From Orobanche coerulescens (Eukaryota > Streptophyta > Magnoliopsida > Lamiales > Orobanchaceae), in NCBI GenBank assembly GCA_033398695.1, contig CM065806.1:47889001-47953000 (forward strand): a stretch of DNA of 64,000 nt, written 5' to 3'. Shown one piece after another: positions 10,814 through 22,086 of the stretch; position 1 is the first letter of the stretch, and each line of letters begins with the position of its first letter. The notes beneath the pieces are model-generated. The model saw only the letters and a program-made list of their open reading frames with translations, searched no databases and was not told where the DNA came from. A program made the position numbers and the translations under genes.

Positions 10814-10989
10814 CGAAGCACTCAATTCTGATTCTGATAGCAAAATTCGTTCAAAGAAAGAACTCATTGCCCTTTTACGCCATGATACAAGAAACGCCAT
10901 ATGCATCTTGAAGAAGAAATGGAAGTCCAACTTGTACACTACAGATCCTGTTTTCTCCAAATTTTGAAAAAAAAAAAAGAAGAACCTCG

Positions 10990-12924
10990 CAGCTATTTTC
11001 TGATGTATTAGGCCAACGGCTTATCACCGATATTCTCTCATGCAACTTGTCCCTCGTCGAGAGTCTGATGTTTCTCATTTACGAACTTTTGGTTGTGTTG
11101 TTCAAGTCCCAATTGCACCCCCACAATGCACAAAAATGAGTCCCCAACGAAGGCTTGGGATATACGTAGGGTTTAACTCACTTTCAATTATAAGGTAGCT
11201 TGAACCTTTAACAAGTGATCTATTTAATGCACGCTTTGCGGACTTTTATTTTGATGAATGACATACCCAACATTAGGTGGGACAAAACTACATCTAGAAA
11301 AGCAAAAGGATATATCTTGGAATGAAAACATCTTATCACATTTTGATCCGCGGAATAGTCAATGTGAGCAAGAGATTGAAAAGATCATTCACTTACAAAA
11401 GGTTGCAAATCAATTACCTGATACTTTCGTTGATACACGAAGAGTGACAAAATCATATATACCTGCTCCAAATGCACCAGCCAGAATCGATGTCCCTGAA
11501 GGACAAGTAATAGCAGCAAACGAATCCAAAGTACGTCAAAAGCGTGGTCGACCAATTGGTTCAAAGGACTCTCTACCTAAAAAAAGGAAGGTGCAAGATA
11601 AGAACCAAACAGGAATGATGATTGATCAATCAAATGAAAGTAATGTAGTTCTTGAAGAACTATTAGTGTATGAAAATAATGAGATCTCAATAAATTATTC
11701 ATCTTCTAGTAAATTATTGGTGAGGGAAAATGTCATCATGGATGATATATTTGCCTTTAATATGGCTCGAGAAGTTTCAAATGAGGATCCTGAACCGAAG
11801 TCTGTTGGAGACTGTCGAAATAGAGATGATTGGCTAAAATGAAAAGAAGCCATAGAGGCTGAATTAAATTCCTTGGTAAAACGAAAAATGTTATTCCAGT
11901 AGGATACAAGTGGATTTTTGTAGAAAGAAAAATGAACATCATGAAATCACGATATACAAAGCAAGACTCGTAGCACAAGATTTCTCTCAAAGACCAGGAA
12001 TTGATTATGAGGAAACGTCCTCTCAGTAATGGACACGATTACTTTTAGATTTTTGATTAGTCTGACTGTGTCACAAAGGCTAGATATGCCTCTCGTGGAT
12101 GTAGTAACCGCGTATCTGTATAGTTCACTTGATAGTGACATATACATAAAAATCCCAGAAGGATTTAAACTACCAGCAACAAGTAATTCATATCCCAAAA
12201 TCATGTTCTCAATTAAGCTCCAAAGATCGTTGTATGGGCTAAAACAATCTGGACGAATGTGGTACAATAGATTTAGTGAATATCTGTTAAAAGAAGGGTA
12301 TAAAAATGATGTAGTCTGCCCTTGTGTTTTCATAAAAAAACTGACAATAGATTTGCAATTATAGCAATTTATGTTGATGACTTAAACTTAATTGGGACTC
12401 CTGAGGAGCTCAATAAAACTGTTGAATACTTGAAAACTGAATTTGAGATGAAAGATTTAGGAAAAACGAAGTTCTGTTTGGATTTTTAAATTAAACATGT
12501 CAATGGGGGATTATTTGTTCATGAATCTTCTTATACTGAAAAGGTGTTAAAGCATTTTTATATGGATAAAGCACATCCGCTTACATCACCCATGGTCGTT
12601 AGAACGCTTTATGTAACTAAAGATCCATTTCGACCACTCGAGGATGGAGAAATGATACTTGGTCCTGAAGTACCATAACTCAGTGCAATTGGTGCATTAA
12701 CTTATCTTGCTAATTGTACTAGACTAGATATAGATTTTTCTGTAAATCTCCTGGCAAGATATAGCTCTGCACCCACTATAAGACATTGAAATGGTGTCAA
12801 ACATATTTTACGTTATCTAAAGGGCACCATCGACCTTGGGTTATATTATTTGGAAAGTTCTGGATGTTCTCTAGTGGGATATGTAGATGCAGGCTATCTT
12901 TCGGACCCGCATAAGGGTAAATCA
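10990..12924 (+). pseudogene. Ty1/copia pol (integrase end, RT, start of RNase H), decayed and split by CACTA-1
   Basis: Plus-strand fragments in order. The integrase end (about 11030-11190) has LRTFGCVVQVPIAPPQ and QRRLGIYVGF. A linker (11258-11842) has KRGRPIGSKDSLPKKRK. RT (about 11850-12680) has LVDVVTAYLYSSLDSDIYI, SLYGLKQSGRMWYNRFSEYL and the catalytic IYVDDLNLIG at about 12367. The RNase H lead-in has ANCTRLDIDFSVNLLARYS and DAGYLSDPHKGKS, ending exactly at the CACTA-1 border. Several frameshifts and stops (near 11840, 12027, 12363, 12487, 12676, 12787) show it is old. No LTR for it was identified; 10819-10989 holds nothing recognisable. Confidence 0.85.
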
Positions 12925-13240
12925 CACTACTACAAAATAACCATTTAACAGCGGACTTTTAACAGTGGTTATGCAAAAACCGCTGTTAAATTTGTGCGGT
13001 GCCATATTTTGTAAATATCCCGAAAAGTTAACAGCGGTTATAGCAACAACCGCTGTTAAATATCAATAATTAACGGCGGTTTTGTAGAAATCGCAGTCAG
13101 AATCCATCTTTTAACATTGGTTATATTTATAACCGCTGTTAAATACCAACAATTAACGACGGTTGTACCCATAACCGCTGTTAAATATTTATTATCTTAA
13201 TTTCAACAGCGGTTTTTTGTAAAACCATTGTTAATGATCC
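12925..13240. repeat. CACTA-1 left terminal and subterminal repeats
   Basis: After CACTACTACAAAA there are about ten copies of TTAACAGCGGTT / AACCGCTGTTAA in both orientations, some degenerate (AACGGCGG, AACATTGG). In En/Spm-type elements such subterminal arrays bind the element-encoded TNPA-like protein; that role is inferred here from family knowledge. Confidence 0.9.
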
Positions 13241-13429
13241 TTTTATTTTTACCCGATCTCATTTCTTTCTTCTTTCTTTCCTCTCTTTCTTCCCCGACGC
13301 TTCTGACTCCCCCGATGCTTCACAATTAACCCACAACCTCCGGCGACCTCCCGACCTCCGCGACCCCCGTAACCTCCCCGACGCTTTGCAACGCGGTCCT
13401 CTACATTGAAATCAAGTACTATTCCGAAC

Positions 13430-13735
13430 TCTTTTCTTTGTTCTTGTGTGTTGTGTCGTGTTGTGTTGTGTGTTGTGTGTTGTGTGTGTGTGTGGTGTGT
13501 GTGTGTGTGTGTGTGTTGTGTGTGTGTGTATTGTTTGTGTGGCAGTGTGTGCAGTGTGTGTGGCAGTGTGTGTTGTGTGCTCTGTGTGTGTGTTGTATAT
13601 GTTGTGTGTGTGAGTGTGTGTGTATTTTTGTGTGGCAGTATGTGTGTGTTTGTGTATTGTGTGTGTGGCAATATGTGTTGTGTGTTGTATGTGTGAGTGT
13701 GTGTGTGTGTGTGTGTGTATTGTTTGTGCAACAAT
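13430..13735. repeat. TG-rich compound microsatellite
   Basis: About 300 bp of (TG)n with interspersed GTGTGGCAGTG and TTGTG units, 5' of the transposase gene. Long open frames of alternating Cys/Val or Thr/His through it are artefacts of the dinucleotide repeat. Confidence 0.95.
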
Positions 13736-13750
13736 GATACATTTACTCAT

Positions 13751-13895
13751 TTTTACACATTTGTATACACACTAACTAACAATAGATGGAAAAGTGCATC
13801 TTGTAAAACTTGTGTACATACAATTTTTCTTTTCCATCCATTAATTTTACTTTTCCATCCCTAATTAGTTAGTGTGTACACTTATGTGTACAAAA
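13751..13895. repeat. Small fold-back (MITE-like) element
   Basis: Two arms of about 45 bp in inverted orientation: the left arm runs TTTTACACAT...ACACACTAACTAA...GATGGAAAAGT. The reverse complement of the right arm reads TTTTGTACAC...ACACACTAACTAA...GATGGAAAAGT. Total length is about 145 bp. No clear target duplication was identified, so the borders are approximate and the family unknown. Confidence 0.6.
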
Positions 13896-14028
13896 GTGTG
13901 TACATATAGTATTTTTTATTGTTTGTGTGGCAGTATGTGTAATGTAGTTTTACATGTTATTTTCTTCTTGTTTGTCGTATAATTTAATCGATTTAGTTGA
14001 GTGTGTGTGTTTAATTATGTGTGTTGCT

Positions 14029-14150
14029 TTTGACAACACTATTTTGTGAAATACGAATTTTTTTGGGATAGATTTGGTTAACTTCTTAAGGATCTTCTTC
14101 CTTTGGGATAGATGTTAACTTTCGTCTTAAAGATCTTCTCCCAACAGTTC
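14029..14150 (+). repeat. Upstream copy of the GGGATAG module shared with the intron array at 35826-37330
   Basis: GACAACACTATTTTGTGAAA, then TTTGGGATAGATTTGGTTAA, CTTCTTCCTTTGGGATAGAT, GTTAACTTTCGTCTTAAAGA and TCTTCTCCCAAC. The same succession occurs at 35826, 36278, 36721 and 37223 in the last large intron of CACTA-1 gene 2. This copy lies about 240 bp upstream of the transposase ATG. Confidence 0.85.
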
Positions 14151-14391
14151 GTGCAGATAGAGTTAGCAATCTTGACAAAGCCATAAGTTGACGTAGTATA
14201 CAGTTAATTCTATTTTGGCAACCGTCGTTTATGTTTTTAATTTAAACAACAGTTATAGGACAACCATACCTCTGTCATTCTCTGTCAAAACAATTTTCAA
14301 AAAGTTAGTAATCATATAGAAATGAAATTCTTTCCCTTATACAAAGCAATGGCAAATTTAATTTCATAGTATGTGTAATACAAAAGAAGAA

Positions 14392-17300
14392 ATGGATCGA
14401 AGTTGGATGAATGCAAGTCGTGCGAGTGCGGAGTATGACAATGAAATTGAGCAATTTCTTAAATTTGCTCGACAACATCGCTTGGAACTCGATGAAAGAT
14501 ACTTTTGCCCTTGTGTGAAGTGTATGAATGGGAGATGACATGAGGCTGACACAATTCGTGAACATCTTGTTTGTGAGGGGATAAACACCAACTATACGGT
14601 GTGGATATGGCATGGCGAAATAGTAGATGTTCCAACTGGAAACACTCATGTAGATATAGATGGTGATCAATTTGAAGAAATGATTCGTGATGTCGGACAA
14701 GAATCATTTCAAAGAGCTCATGTTTATGATGCGTTGAAAAGTGGTGCAGAGACTCCATTGTATCAGGGGTGTGAAAATTTCACACGACTATCTGTTGTGT
14801 TGAAGCTGGTTAATTTGAAGGCAATAAATGGGTGGAGTGACAAAACTTTCACCGAATTGCTCCAGTTGATGAATGAGATGCTATCAAAAGGCAATACATT
14901 GCCTAAGCATACCTATGAGGCGAATAAGATTTTGTGTCCGATGGGTATGGAGTATAAAAAAATACACGCTTGTCCCAATGATTGCATACTGTACAGAAAA
15001 GAGTTTGAAGAATTGCATAAGTGTCCTAGGTGTGGGCTATCACGATACAAAGTGAAGAATAATGGAGAGAACACACAACAAGGACCTCCCGCGAAGGTGT
15101 TATGGTATCTTCTGATTGTTCCAAGGTTTAAGTGATTGTTTGCTAATAGAGATGATGCAAAGAATCTCACATGGCACGCAAATGAGAGAAAATGCGACGG
15201 GTTAATTCGTCATCCCACTGATGCTGCACAATGGAAGAAAATAGATAATTTATTTCCAGATTTCGGGAGTGACGCAAGAAACCTTAGGTTTGGACTTTCC
15301 ACGGATGGAATGAATCCGTTCCGTAACTTAAGCACCAAGCATAGCTCTTGGCATGTTTTACTTGTGATATATAATCTACCTCATTGGTTATGTATGAAAC
15401 GGAAGTACGTTATGTTGTCAATGATGATTTCAGGACCAAAACAACCAGGAAATGACATAGATGTTTATCTAAGTCTGTTGATTGATGACTTGAGAATGAT
15501 GTGGGATGAAGGGATTTACGTGTTTGATGGTTACCGCCAGCAAAGTTTCAAGTTACGTGCAATGTTATTTTGTACGATTAATGACTTTCCTGCATATGGA
15601 AACTTGAGTGGATATAGTGTGAATGGACATCATGCATGTCCTATATCTGAAGAAAACACAAGCTACATCCAGTTGAAACATGGAAATAAAACAGTTTACA
15701 CTCCACATTGGAGGTTTCTCAGTCGTCATCACTCGTATCGTAGATTGCGAAAAGCTTTTAATGGATTCCCAGAAAATGGACTTGCGCCGATGCCCTTAAC
15801 AGGTGAGCAAGTGTACGATCATGTGAAGAACATAAATACTATATTTGGAAAAACTAAAAAGAAGGCTACTACGGCAAACATTTGGAAGAAGAGGTCAATA
15901 TTTTTTGATCTTCCTTACTGGAGACATCTAGATGTTGGACATTGCATAGATGTTATGCATGTCGAAAAAATGTATGCAATAGTGTGATCAGCACACTTAT
16001 CAATGTTAAACACAAAACAAAGGATGGTAACCAGGCTCGTCAAGACTTAGAGGAAATGGGTATACGTTCTCAGTTGCATTCGCAAATAGTCAGAAAACGA
16101 ACTTATCTTCCCCCGGCATGTTATACTTTATCCAAAAGATAGAAAATCAGCTTTTGTAATTGTTTACAGGGCATTAAAGTGCCACAAGGTTATTCGTCGA
16201 ATATTAAGAGTCTTGTATCGATGCAAAATCTGACATTGGTCAGCTTAAAGTCTCATGACTATCATGTCTTGATGCAACAACTTCTAACTGTGGCTATACG
16301 TGACATCTTGCCTAAAAAGTGAGAAATGCCATAACTCGCTTGTGTTTTTTCTTCAATTCTATATATAGCAAAGTGATTGATCCTTTGGTTTTGGATGAGT
16401 GGAAAAACGAGGCTGTTGTTATCTTGTGCCAATTGGAGATGTATTTTCCTCCTTTTTTTTTTGATATTATGGTTCACTTACTTGTCCATGTAGTTAGAGA
16501 GATTGAAGAGTGTGGCCCCGTTTATTTGCGATGGATGTTTCCGATTGAACGATACATGAAGATTTTTAAAGGGTATAGTAAAAACCCATTTTGTCCAGAA
16601 GCATCTATTGTTGAGAGGTATATTGCAGAAGAAGCAATCGAGTTTTGCACAGATTACATGTCACAAACACCATCAGTATGGCTTCCGAGGTCTCGACATG
16701 ATGGGAAACTTAATGGAAAGGGTACACGGGGTGTTGAAATATTAACCAAGAATCGCGATGAGGTGCTTCAAACACATTTGTACGTTTTGAATAACACTGA
16801 TGAGGTTCTTCCGTACCTGTCTGCTCACAAGAATCTTTTGAAGACAAAGAATCCCCGAATGAGCGAGAAATGGTTGTTGATAGAACATAATAAGACTTTC
16901 TTGAGGTGGTTTAAGGTACAAATCTCCGAAAGTGATAGCGCATCTGAAATGTTAAAATGGCTAGCTTACGGGACGAAGTCCGATGTCGTAACTTGGAATG
17001 GATATGATATCAATAAGTAATCATTCTATACAAAGTCACAAGATGACAAAAGTTCGGTTCAAAATAGCGGAGTTACTCTTCAAGCCGAGTCCATGCACTT
17101 TTCAAGCTCGAAAGATAAAAATCTAGTTATGGCATCGACAAGTTACTATGGAGTTATTGAAGATATATGGGAACTTGATTAGGTTAAGTTTAGAGTGCCT
17201 ATTTTTAAGTGTAAGTGGGTTGATAATAACACGGGTGTGGTAATCGATGAACTGTGCTTTACATTGGTAGATCTTCATAAGATAGCTTACACTGACGAGC

Positions 17301-17394
17301 CTTTTATCATGGCATATCAAGCTAAACAGGTGTTTTATGTCAAGGATCCATGCAATGAAATATTGTCAGTGGTCATTCCAGGTAGAAGTGTGGA
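14392..17394 (+). pseudogene. CACTA-1 TNP2-type transposase, main part
   Basis: Starts MDRSWMNASRAS (transposase-associated N-terminal domain, with CPCVKCMNGR). Then comes the Transposase_21 (TNP2) region: CPNDCILYRKEFEELHKCPRC, LRFGLSTDGMNPF, LVIYNLPHWLCMKRKYVML, DLRMMWDEGIYVFDGY, FPAYGNLSGYSVNGHHACP and HCIDVMHVEKM. After a splice near 16168 follows a DUF4218-type region (VPQGYSSNI, SHDYHVLMQQLL, YLRWMFPIERYMKIFKGY, VLNNTDEVLPYL), then DUF4216-type IFKCKWVDNNTGVVIDELCF and KQVFYVKDP. Breaks: TGA at 14536 and 15133, a one-base loss in an A run near 15970, and stops near 17018 and 17179. CACTA-2 is inserted after codon ...GRSV. Catalytic function is lost. Confidence 0.93.
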
Positions 17395-17600
17395 CACTAC
17401 ACCAAAAACAGGTTTTTGTGACTTTGAAACTCATTTGGATTTGTATTGTCAATGTGATCACAATTTTATATTTGCGATATGATCACAAAGACCAAACAGA
17501 TGATAAATCCAAATGCTGTATCATTGTGGCTGTCACAAGTGTTCTCACTGTCTTGAACAGTCACAAATCCAAATATTTGCGACTGTCTTGAGCAGTCATA
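17395..17600. repeat. CACTA-2 left terminal and subterminal repeats
   Basis: CACTACACCA followed by several copies of TTTGTGACTxT, CAGTCACAAATCCAAAT and similar, in both orientations. Confidence 0.85.
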
Positions 17601-17948
17601 AACTTTTCAGTTTTAGGTATAAATACATTTTGGCAAACCCCGCCTTCTCTTCCTTATTCTTCTCTTTCATTCATATTTTCTTTCTCTTACACCCGATCTA
17701 TCAAAAGCAAAAGAAAAAAAAATCTCCAGGTTACAAATCGCGATCTGCCAAAATATCTTTCATTCTTACCAAAATCTTTCTTCTCTGCCAACATCTTAAG
17801 ATTGTAAAATACCTCTCCTTCTCTCTCTTGAACTCCAGCAAATTGAATCCTTCTAGAGAACACATCTATCCTTGGTTCGAGCAATCTTATAACCCTAGTC
17901 ATTCCCCAATTTTACTGTATAACTTCCATCCCCGTTCAATCAACTCCG

Positions 17949-18217
17949 ATGGCCGCGCACCCACCCTAGCCGCCCAAGCAAACCCAGAAAATCCCGGACA
18001 AGCAATGGTCAATCTCTGATTTCGAGATATGCAAGCCCTTCGGCAAAGGAAAATTCGGCCGAGTGTATCTCGCCCGCGAAATTAAGGTAAATTGTGTTGC
18101 CCGATTTCAAGCCTTGTCGAATAAATTAATATAAAATATTTATGCTGTTTTTTCTTGTGTATATATGTACATATTTGGTAGAGTAAGTACATAGTGGCAT
18201 TGAAGGTGATTTTCAAG
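17949..18217 (+). pseudogene. Captured fragment of an Aurora-3-type kinase (two exons)
   Basis: Exon 1, 17949-18086, encodes [11 protein letters not shown] then [15 protein letters not shown] and ends at GTAAAT. Exon 2 starts after AG at 18182 with SKYIVALKVIFK. This is the glycine-rich loop (GKGKFG) and the catalytic lysine strand (ALKV) of Aurora kinases. The 'SKYIVALKVIFK' wording is that of plant Aurora 3, the cell-cycle kinase of chromosome passenger function. The intron position between the two pieces is kept, so genomic DNA rather than cDNA was captured. A stop follows six codons after the ATG at 17949 (MAAHPP-stop), and the homology breaks off at about 18217. The pyrimidine-rich, intron-less stretch 17630-17948 may be the captured 5' UTR. 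Confidence 0.8.
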
Positions 18218-18239
18218 GCCTTCTCGCTAAATATTGAAA

Positions 18240-18785
18240 GCTTTAGCATGCCATGAGAATGTGGTTCACTTTTATAATTATTTTGAGGGTGATTCATATG
18301 TATACATAGTGATGGAGTAAGCTTTAGCCTCAAACTGCATTGCCTTTTTCTTGCATTAAGCTGTGTGTAATAGGACCGATGTGAATAACTAGTTATCAAC
18401 TTGTCTGTTTAGGTTATGTGAGGGTGGCGAATTGCTAGACCGTATTTTATCAAAGTAAGCATTTTCGAGTTCCATACTTGGTCGGCATTCCAGTTTTGTG
18501 TTGCCTGAGAGTTTTTCCTTGCTGGAAGCATTCTTTCTGGAATTAAATCCTATTTTATGTAACAGAAAGGGTAGCTGTTACACAGAGAAAGATGCGGCAA
18601 TTGTTGTGAGACAGATGCTAAAAGTTGCAGCTGAGTGCCATTTACATGGTTTTGTACACCGTGATATGAAACCTGAGGTATGTGCAAAATTGATCCTATT
18701 TTTCGGCTGGAGTTGTGCTGATAGATATTCTAAAGTCAATTTGTTTCCTCAGAATTTTCTATTCAAGTCCCCAAAGGAGAAATTT
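18240..18785 (+). pseudogene. Captured fragment of a CPK16/18/28-type calcium-dependent protein kinase (four exons)
   Basis: Exons with intact GT...AG borders: 18240-18316 (ALACHENVVHFYNYFEGDSY then VYIVME), 18413-18454 (LCEGGELLDRILSK), 18566-18677 (YTEKDAAIVVRQMLKVAAEC then HLHGFVHRDMKPE) and 18753-18785 (NFLFKSPKE). The splice joins preserve the frame at VMEL and MKPENF. This is the middle of the kinase domain, including the catalytic HRD loop. The wording matches group IV CDPKs (CPK28-like). It lacks the ATP-binding lobe, the DFG motif and all EF hands. It begins about 20 bp after the Aurora fragment stops, so the two give a chimeric N-lobe plus catalytic-loop order. Confidence 0.85.
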
Positions 18786-18817
18786 CTAACATTTTTTAGT
18801 TCTAGTCGTTGATTGTG

Positions 18818-19622
18818 ATAGAGTATCTGGTGGCACATGGATCAGAACGTGTTGTTGATGACATCATCGAACATACTTTTCAGATATCTGTATGTATCTT
18901 CCTGGCTAACTCCCATTTATAAACTTACTAATATGCAAATAATACTCTTAAAAGAGATTATTATTTAGTATCATTCTTCGATGCTTACCGATCTTTCTCC
19001 TTCCATATCCGATTCCCTAGTCTCTGGGGAGTTTTGAATATGTCGAGCCAAGTGGGAAGGATGTAGGAATCAATGCGAGGAAAAAGGCAGAAACCATTGT
19101 GGCTCTTCTGAATAACAAAGACAAAATACAAGAAGTAAGGAATAAAGCTGCTACCAATCGTGAAAAGTAAGCTTGTCATCTGTTGTTATGCTTTCTTTTT
19201 TAAGAGCCTCTTCACTCTGTTTCTTCACTAATGATTTGGTTTATGAGTTTTTCTTTCTTATTGCTGTTTATAAGGACACAGATCAATATGGGGAAGATAA
19301 ATATGAGAAGACTACCAAATCAAAGAAAGTGCCTTCTACCTATGATAGGTACTTTTTTTTTGTTCCGTTCCTTTTTAATGTAGCTCATAATTTCTTTTAT
19401 TTTCTTATGAATATTATCATCTTGACAATGTTACGGTTTTGTTTTCGCTGACCTACAAATGATCGGCTAGCTCAAAATTTCGTAATGTTTTGCAGCATGA
19501 GTCAAAACTCTCCTAGCAAGCCGGGATAAATATGCTTCAGTTACCTCACAAAATGCACCTTCTGACAAGTATGATGAAGATTTTGATGATTTTGATCCCC
19601 GAGGGACTTCAAGTGCCAGTAA
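18818..19622 (+). pseudogene. Captured fragment of an epsin (ENTH-domain clathrin adaptor)
   Basis: Exons: 18818-18889 ([20 protein letters not shown]), 19021-19166 ([18 protein letters not shown] then [20 protein letters not shown]), 19275-19349 (TDQYGEDKYEKTTKSKK) and about 19496-19622 (YDEDFDDFDPRGTSS). The first two are the C-terminal half of the ENTH domain, which in plant epsins binds phosphoinositides in vesicle trafficking. The last is the acidic DFDDFDPRGTSS segment typical of plant epsin 1/2/3. Splice sites are kept. The first ENTH helices and the clathrin-binding tail are absent, and the frame shifts near 19505, so no functional product is expected. Confidence 0.85.
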
Positions 19623-20527
19623 GACTCATCTGCTGAAAAAATAGACAAATTTGCTTCCGTGGATGGTCTGAGTACAAATCTTCTCCAATGCAAAGTTTTT
19701 AGGCTTTTAGTTCATAATTTGGTGAGTTGGATAGTTAGAAAATGTCAACTAGAATGTCTAAAATAACACCTCCGTGTTGACATCATCTGAAGTAACTCAC
19801 TCCACATTATTTTTAGACTTCCAAAAGACTTTTGCGTTGGAGAAGTTTTTTTTTTGGGAAAACAAAAGTCTTATCCTATGTGGCTATGTCGCCTGGCAGT
19901 ATTAAATCAAGATTTTCACCTTTGCATTAAAGATATGCATGAACATGCTTGACAGAGTGGTGATTTCGCTACTATATATGTGATATTGTTGAGCCCCTCA
20001 TTTGACTTTGTATGAGTTGGTAACTTCTACTTTTTGCGGGATGAAATGGCTTTGCTGATGCCGATTTTGGGAGTTATTTCTTATTCTGATTCTCGCTTTC
20101 AAAATTAATCGGCCCTGAATCGCTTGCCTCAATCACTGTAACATAACCCCATCAATACGCATTGGTCATTCTCTTGTATCTCTCATAAATATCTGGTTGT
20201 AGTACGGACTGAACAATGTTGATGCGAACAATAATGCACTGAACCAGATTCCATCCTTTGATGCTAAGCAGTGAAGCTACCGAGTATCCAAGAGTAGAAG
20301 TACTCGGTATGTCTCTTTCCTTCACGGCCTGCTTGTGGTACCAAATCAAGCATAGTATACTACATATTGTTATTCATATAACCATCACTTTTACAGAAAC
20401 ACTTGATGTTTTGCCACCACCAAAGACCACACTGACCCCTAAATGACACATAATATCTTGCAAAGCCAACTCTGGTGCAAGTATTCAAGATAATTTATGT
20501 AAACTTAGCTGATGATTCCCTTGTCAG

Positions 20528-20850
20528 ATTCATGTAGTTGCTGCCAAGGAACAAAAATATGGATACTCTTCGTCTAGTGACGCAATTTTAAGGATCTCCA
20601 ATGCACCTATTGCTGCTTTCAGGTCGCGTGCTCATCTTGATGAAAAGGCTCTGGCATCAGTTGAGTAATGTTGTATGTTCACTTGTGTGAGCTATTTTGA
20701 GTTTGTCTTGTTTTGTATGTATGTCGTCGTTTGTCTAAAGCACGTTCATGTTATCTAATTTCTCAGAGGAAATGGTACCGAAATTTCTTGATGAAGGGAT
20801 TCCATTTGCTAGTTACATTGGTTCTTTAGTCTGGAATTAGAGACACACAG
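20528..20850 (+). pseudogene. Unidentified captured exon-like segments
   Basis: After a pyrimidine tract and CAG at 20527 an open exon-like segment reads IHVVAAKEQKYGYSSSSDAI then LRISNAPIAAFRSRAHLDEK, ending with a TAA at 20665. About 100 bp on, after TCTCAG at 20765, EEMVPKFLDEGIPFASYIGS is open. I do not recognise the gene. Context (same orientation, splice-like borders, inside the capture zone) suggests a fourth donor gene or a shared 3' region. Between 19650 and 20520 I see only intron-like sequence. Confidence 0.35.
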
Positions 20851-21511
20851 CAGAGGCAGACTTGACGACTCGATTATCTAATGTCACTATTAGACAGTTT
20901 GTTTCTTTTTTTCTTCATGCTATACTCTTTAGAGGCTTTCTTGTGGTTTTCCCGTGCATAGTACTCTTTTGTGCCTGAGGAGGGAGAAAGGTGTGGTAGT
21001 ATGTATGCTTTTGAGAGATTAAACCACAGAACATGAAATCTGGTTCCTGGATCTTCTTTAGTCATCATATTGATTCTCTTGATGTTTGTATAATGAATCT
21101 TGTAAATCAAAATATTTGTGCTCTATTTCTATTACTTTAGTAGTTTATGCTCTAATTTAGTTAGTTGTTCTACATAAAGGTAAACTATGTTATGAACCGC
21201 AATCATACTTGATTTTTTGTTTCACTTTTCTCATTCCTATGTATGTTTCAGTGTGGTTTTAAGATGTATTATAATATATATTTTATCTTCATTTATATGG
21301 AAGGATTAATAAAAATCTATACAGAGTTCTGAGTTACATTGTGATTTTTATATGTCATGTAAAAATTAATTGGAGTGTTGTGTGAATACTTTGAGAAATA
21401 TGTTTAGATTGTATTATGAATTCATTGCGAAAAATAATTAGATTGCATTCAGAGAAAAATGGGATTTTACTTTTTATTTTTTGTATTTTTTCCAACATTT
21501 GTGACTTCTAA
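20851..21511. other. AT-rich non-coding part of CACTA-2
   Basis: No recognisable exon. T-rich, resembling plant 3' UTR or intergenic sequence. The LTR element is inserted at 21511 in GTGACTTCTAA, that is, in the beginning of CACTA-2's right subterminal region. Confidence 0.5.
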
Positions 21512-22086
21512 TGTAATACCCGTAATTTTGATTTCCGGTAATTTTCTATTTTTGGCGGAAGTCCATTTTGACGACTCTCTTGGGACCGTTTCATCACCCT
21601 GAGAATGATTAATTCTACACTTTTTGACATCCGAGTTCGTTTCGGTGTCGTTTTGTTGAGTTCCGTGCTTTTCAGCGACTTTTCCGCACTTGAGTTCGAT
21701 TCTTGCGAATCTCGTTCTAAACTGCTGTTTCGAGTTTCCCGTAAGTCCGTTTAACTTTGTTAGACGTGTTGTGAACTTCGGGTTGGTTATTCGATCACGT
21801 ATCGTGATTTTCAGGCGTTTTGGGCCATTTTGTAATTTACCAAAAGTTATGGGTATTCGTATCTGTATTTGTTGTCTCGACCCTTTTCTTGGTCGTGTAT
21901 GATTAATTATTGCATTACGCTTTCATTTCGGGTCGTTGATGTTGTCCTCAAACTTTTCGTCGTGTTCGTTCCGTACGTTTTCGGAAATCGAGTCGTCGAG
22001 CCCTGGTGGTCGGGCACTGGCCGGACGGTTGCGGGTTCTGGCCGGACGATGGCGGGCACTGACCGAGCAGGCACGGCAGGAACCGG

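Noticed and set aside
12940..13235. AACAGCGGTT repeats as an independent satellite or MITE
   Set aside because: They occur at both ends of CACTA-1 in the place of subterminal binding repeats, so they belong to that element.
20200..20330. Possible small RNA gene around GATGCTAAGCAGTGAAGCTA
   Set aside because: No fit to tRNA, 5S rRNA or snoRNA boxes when read on either strand.
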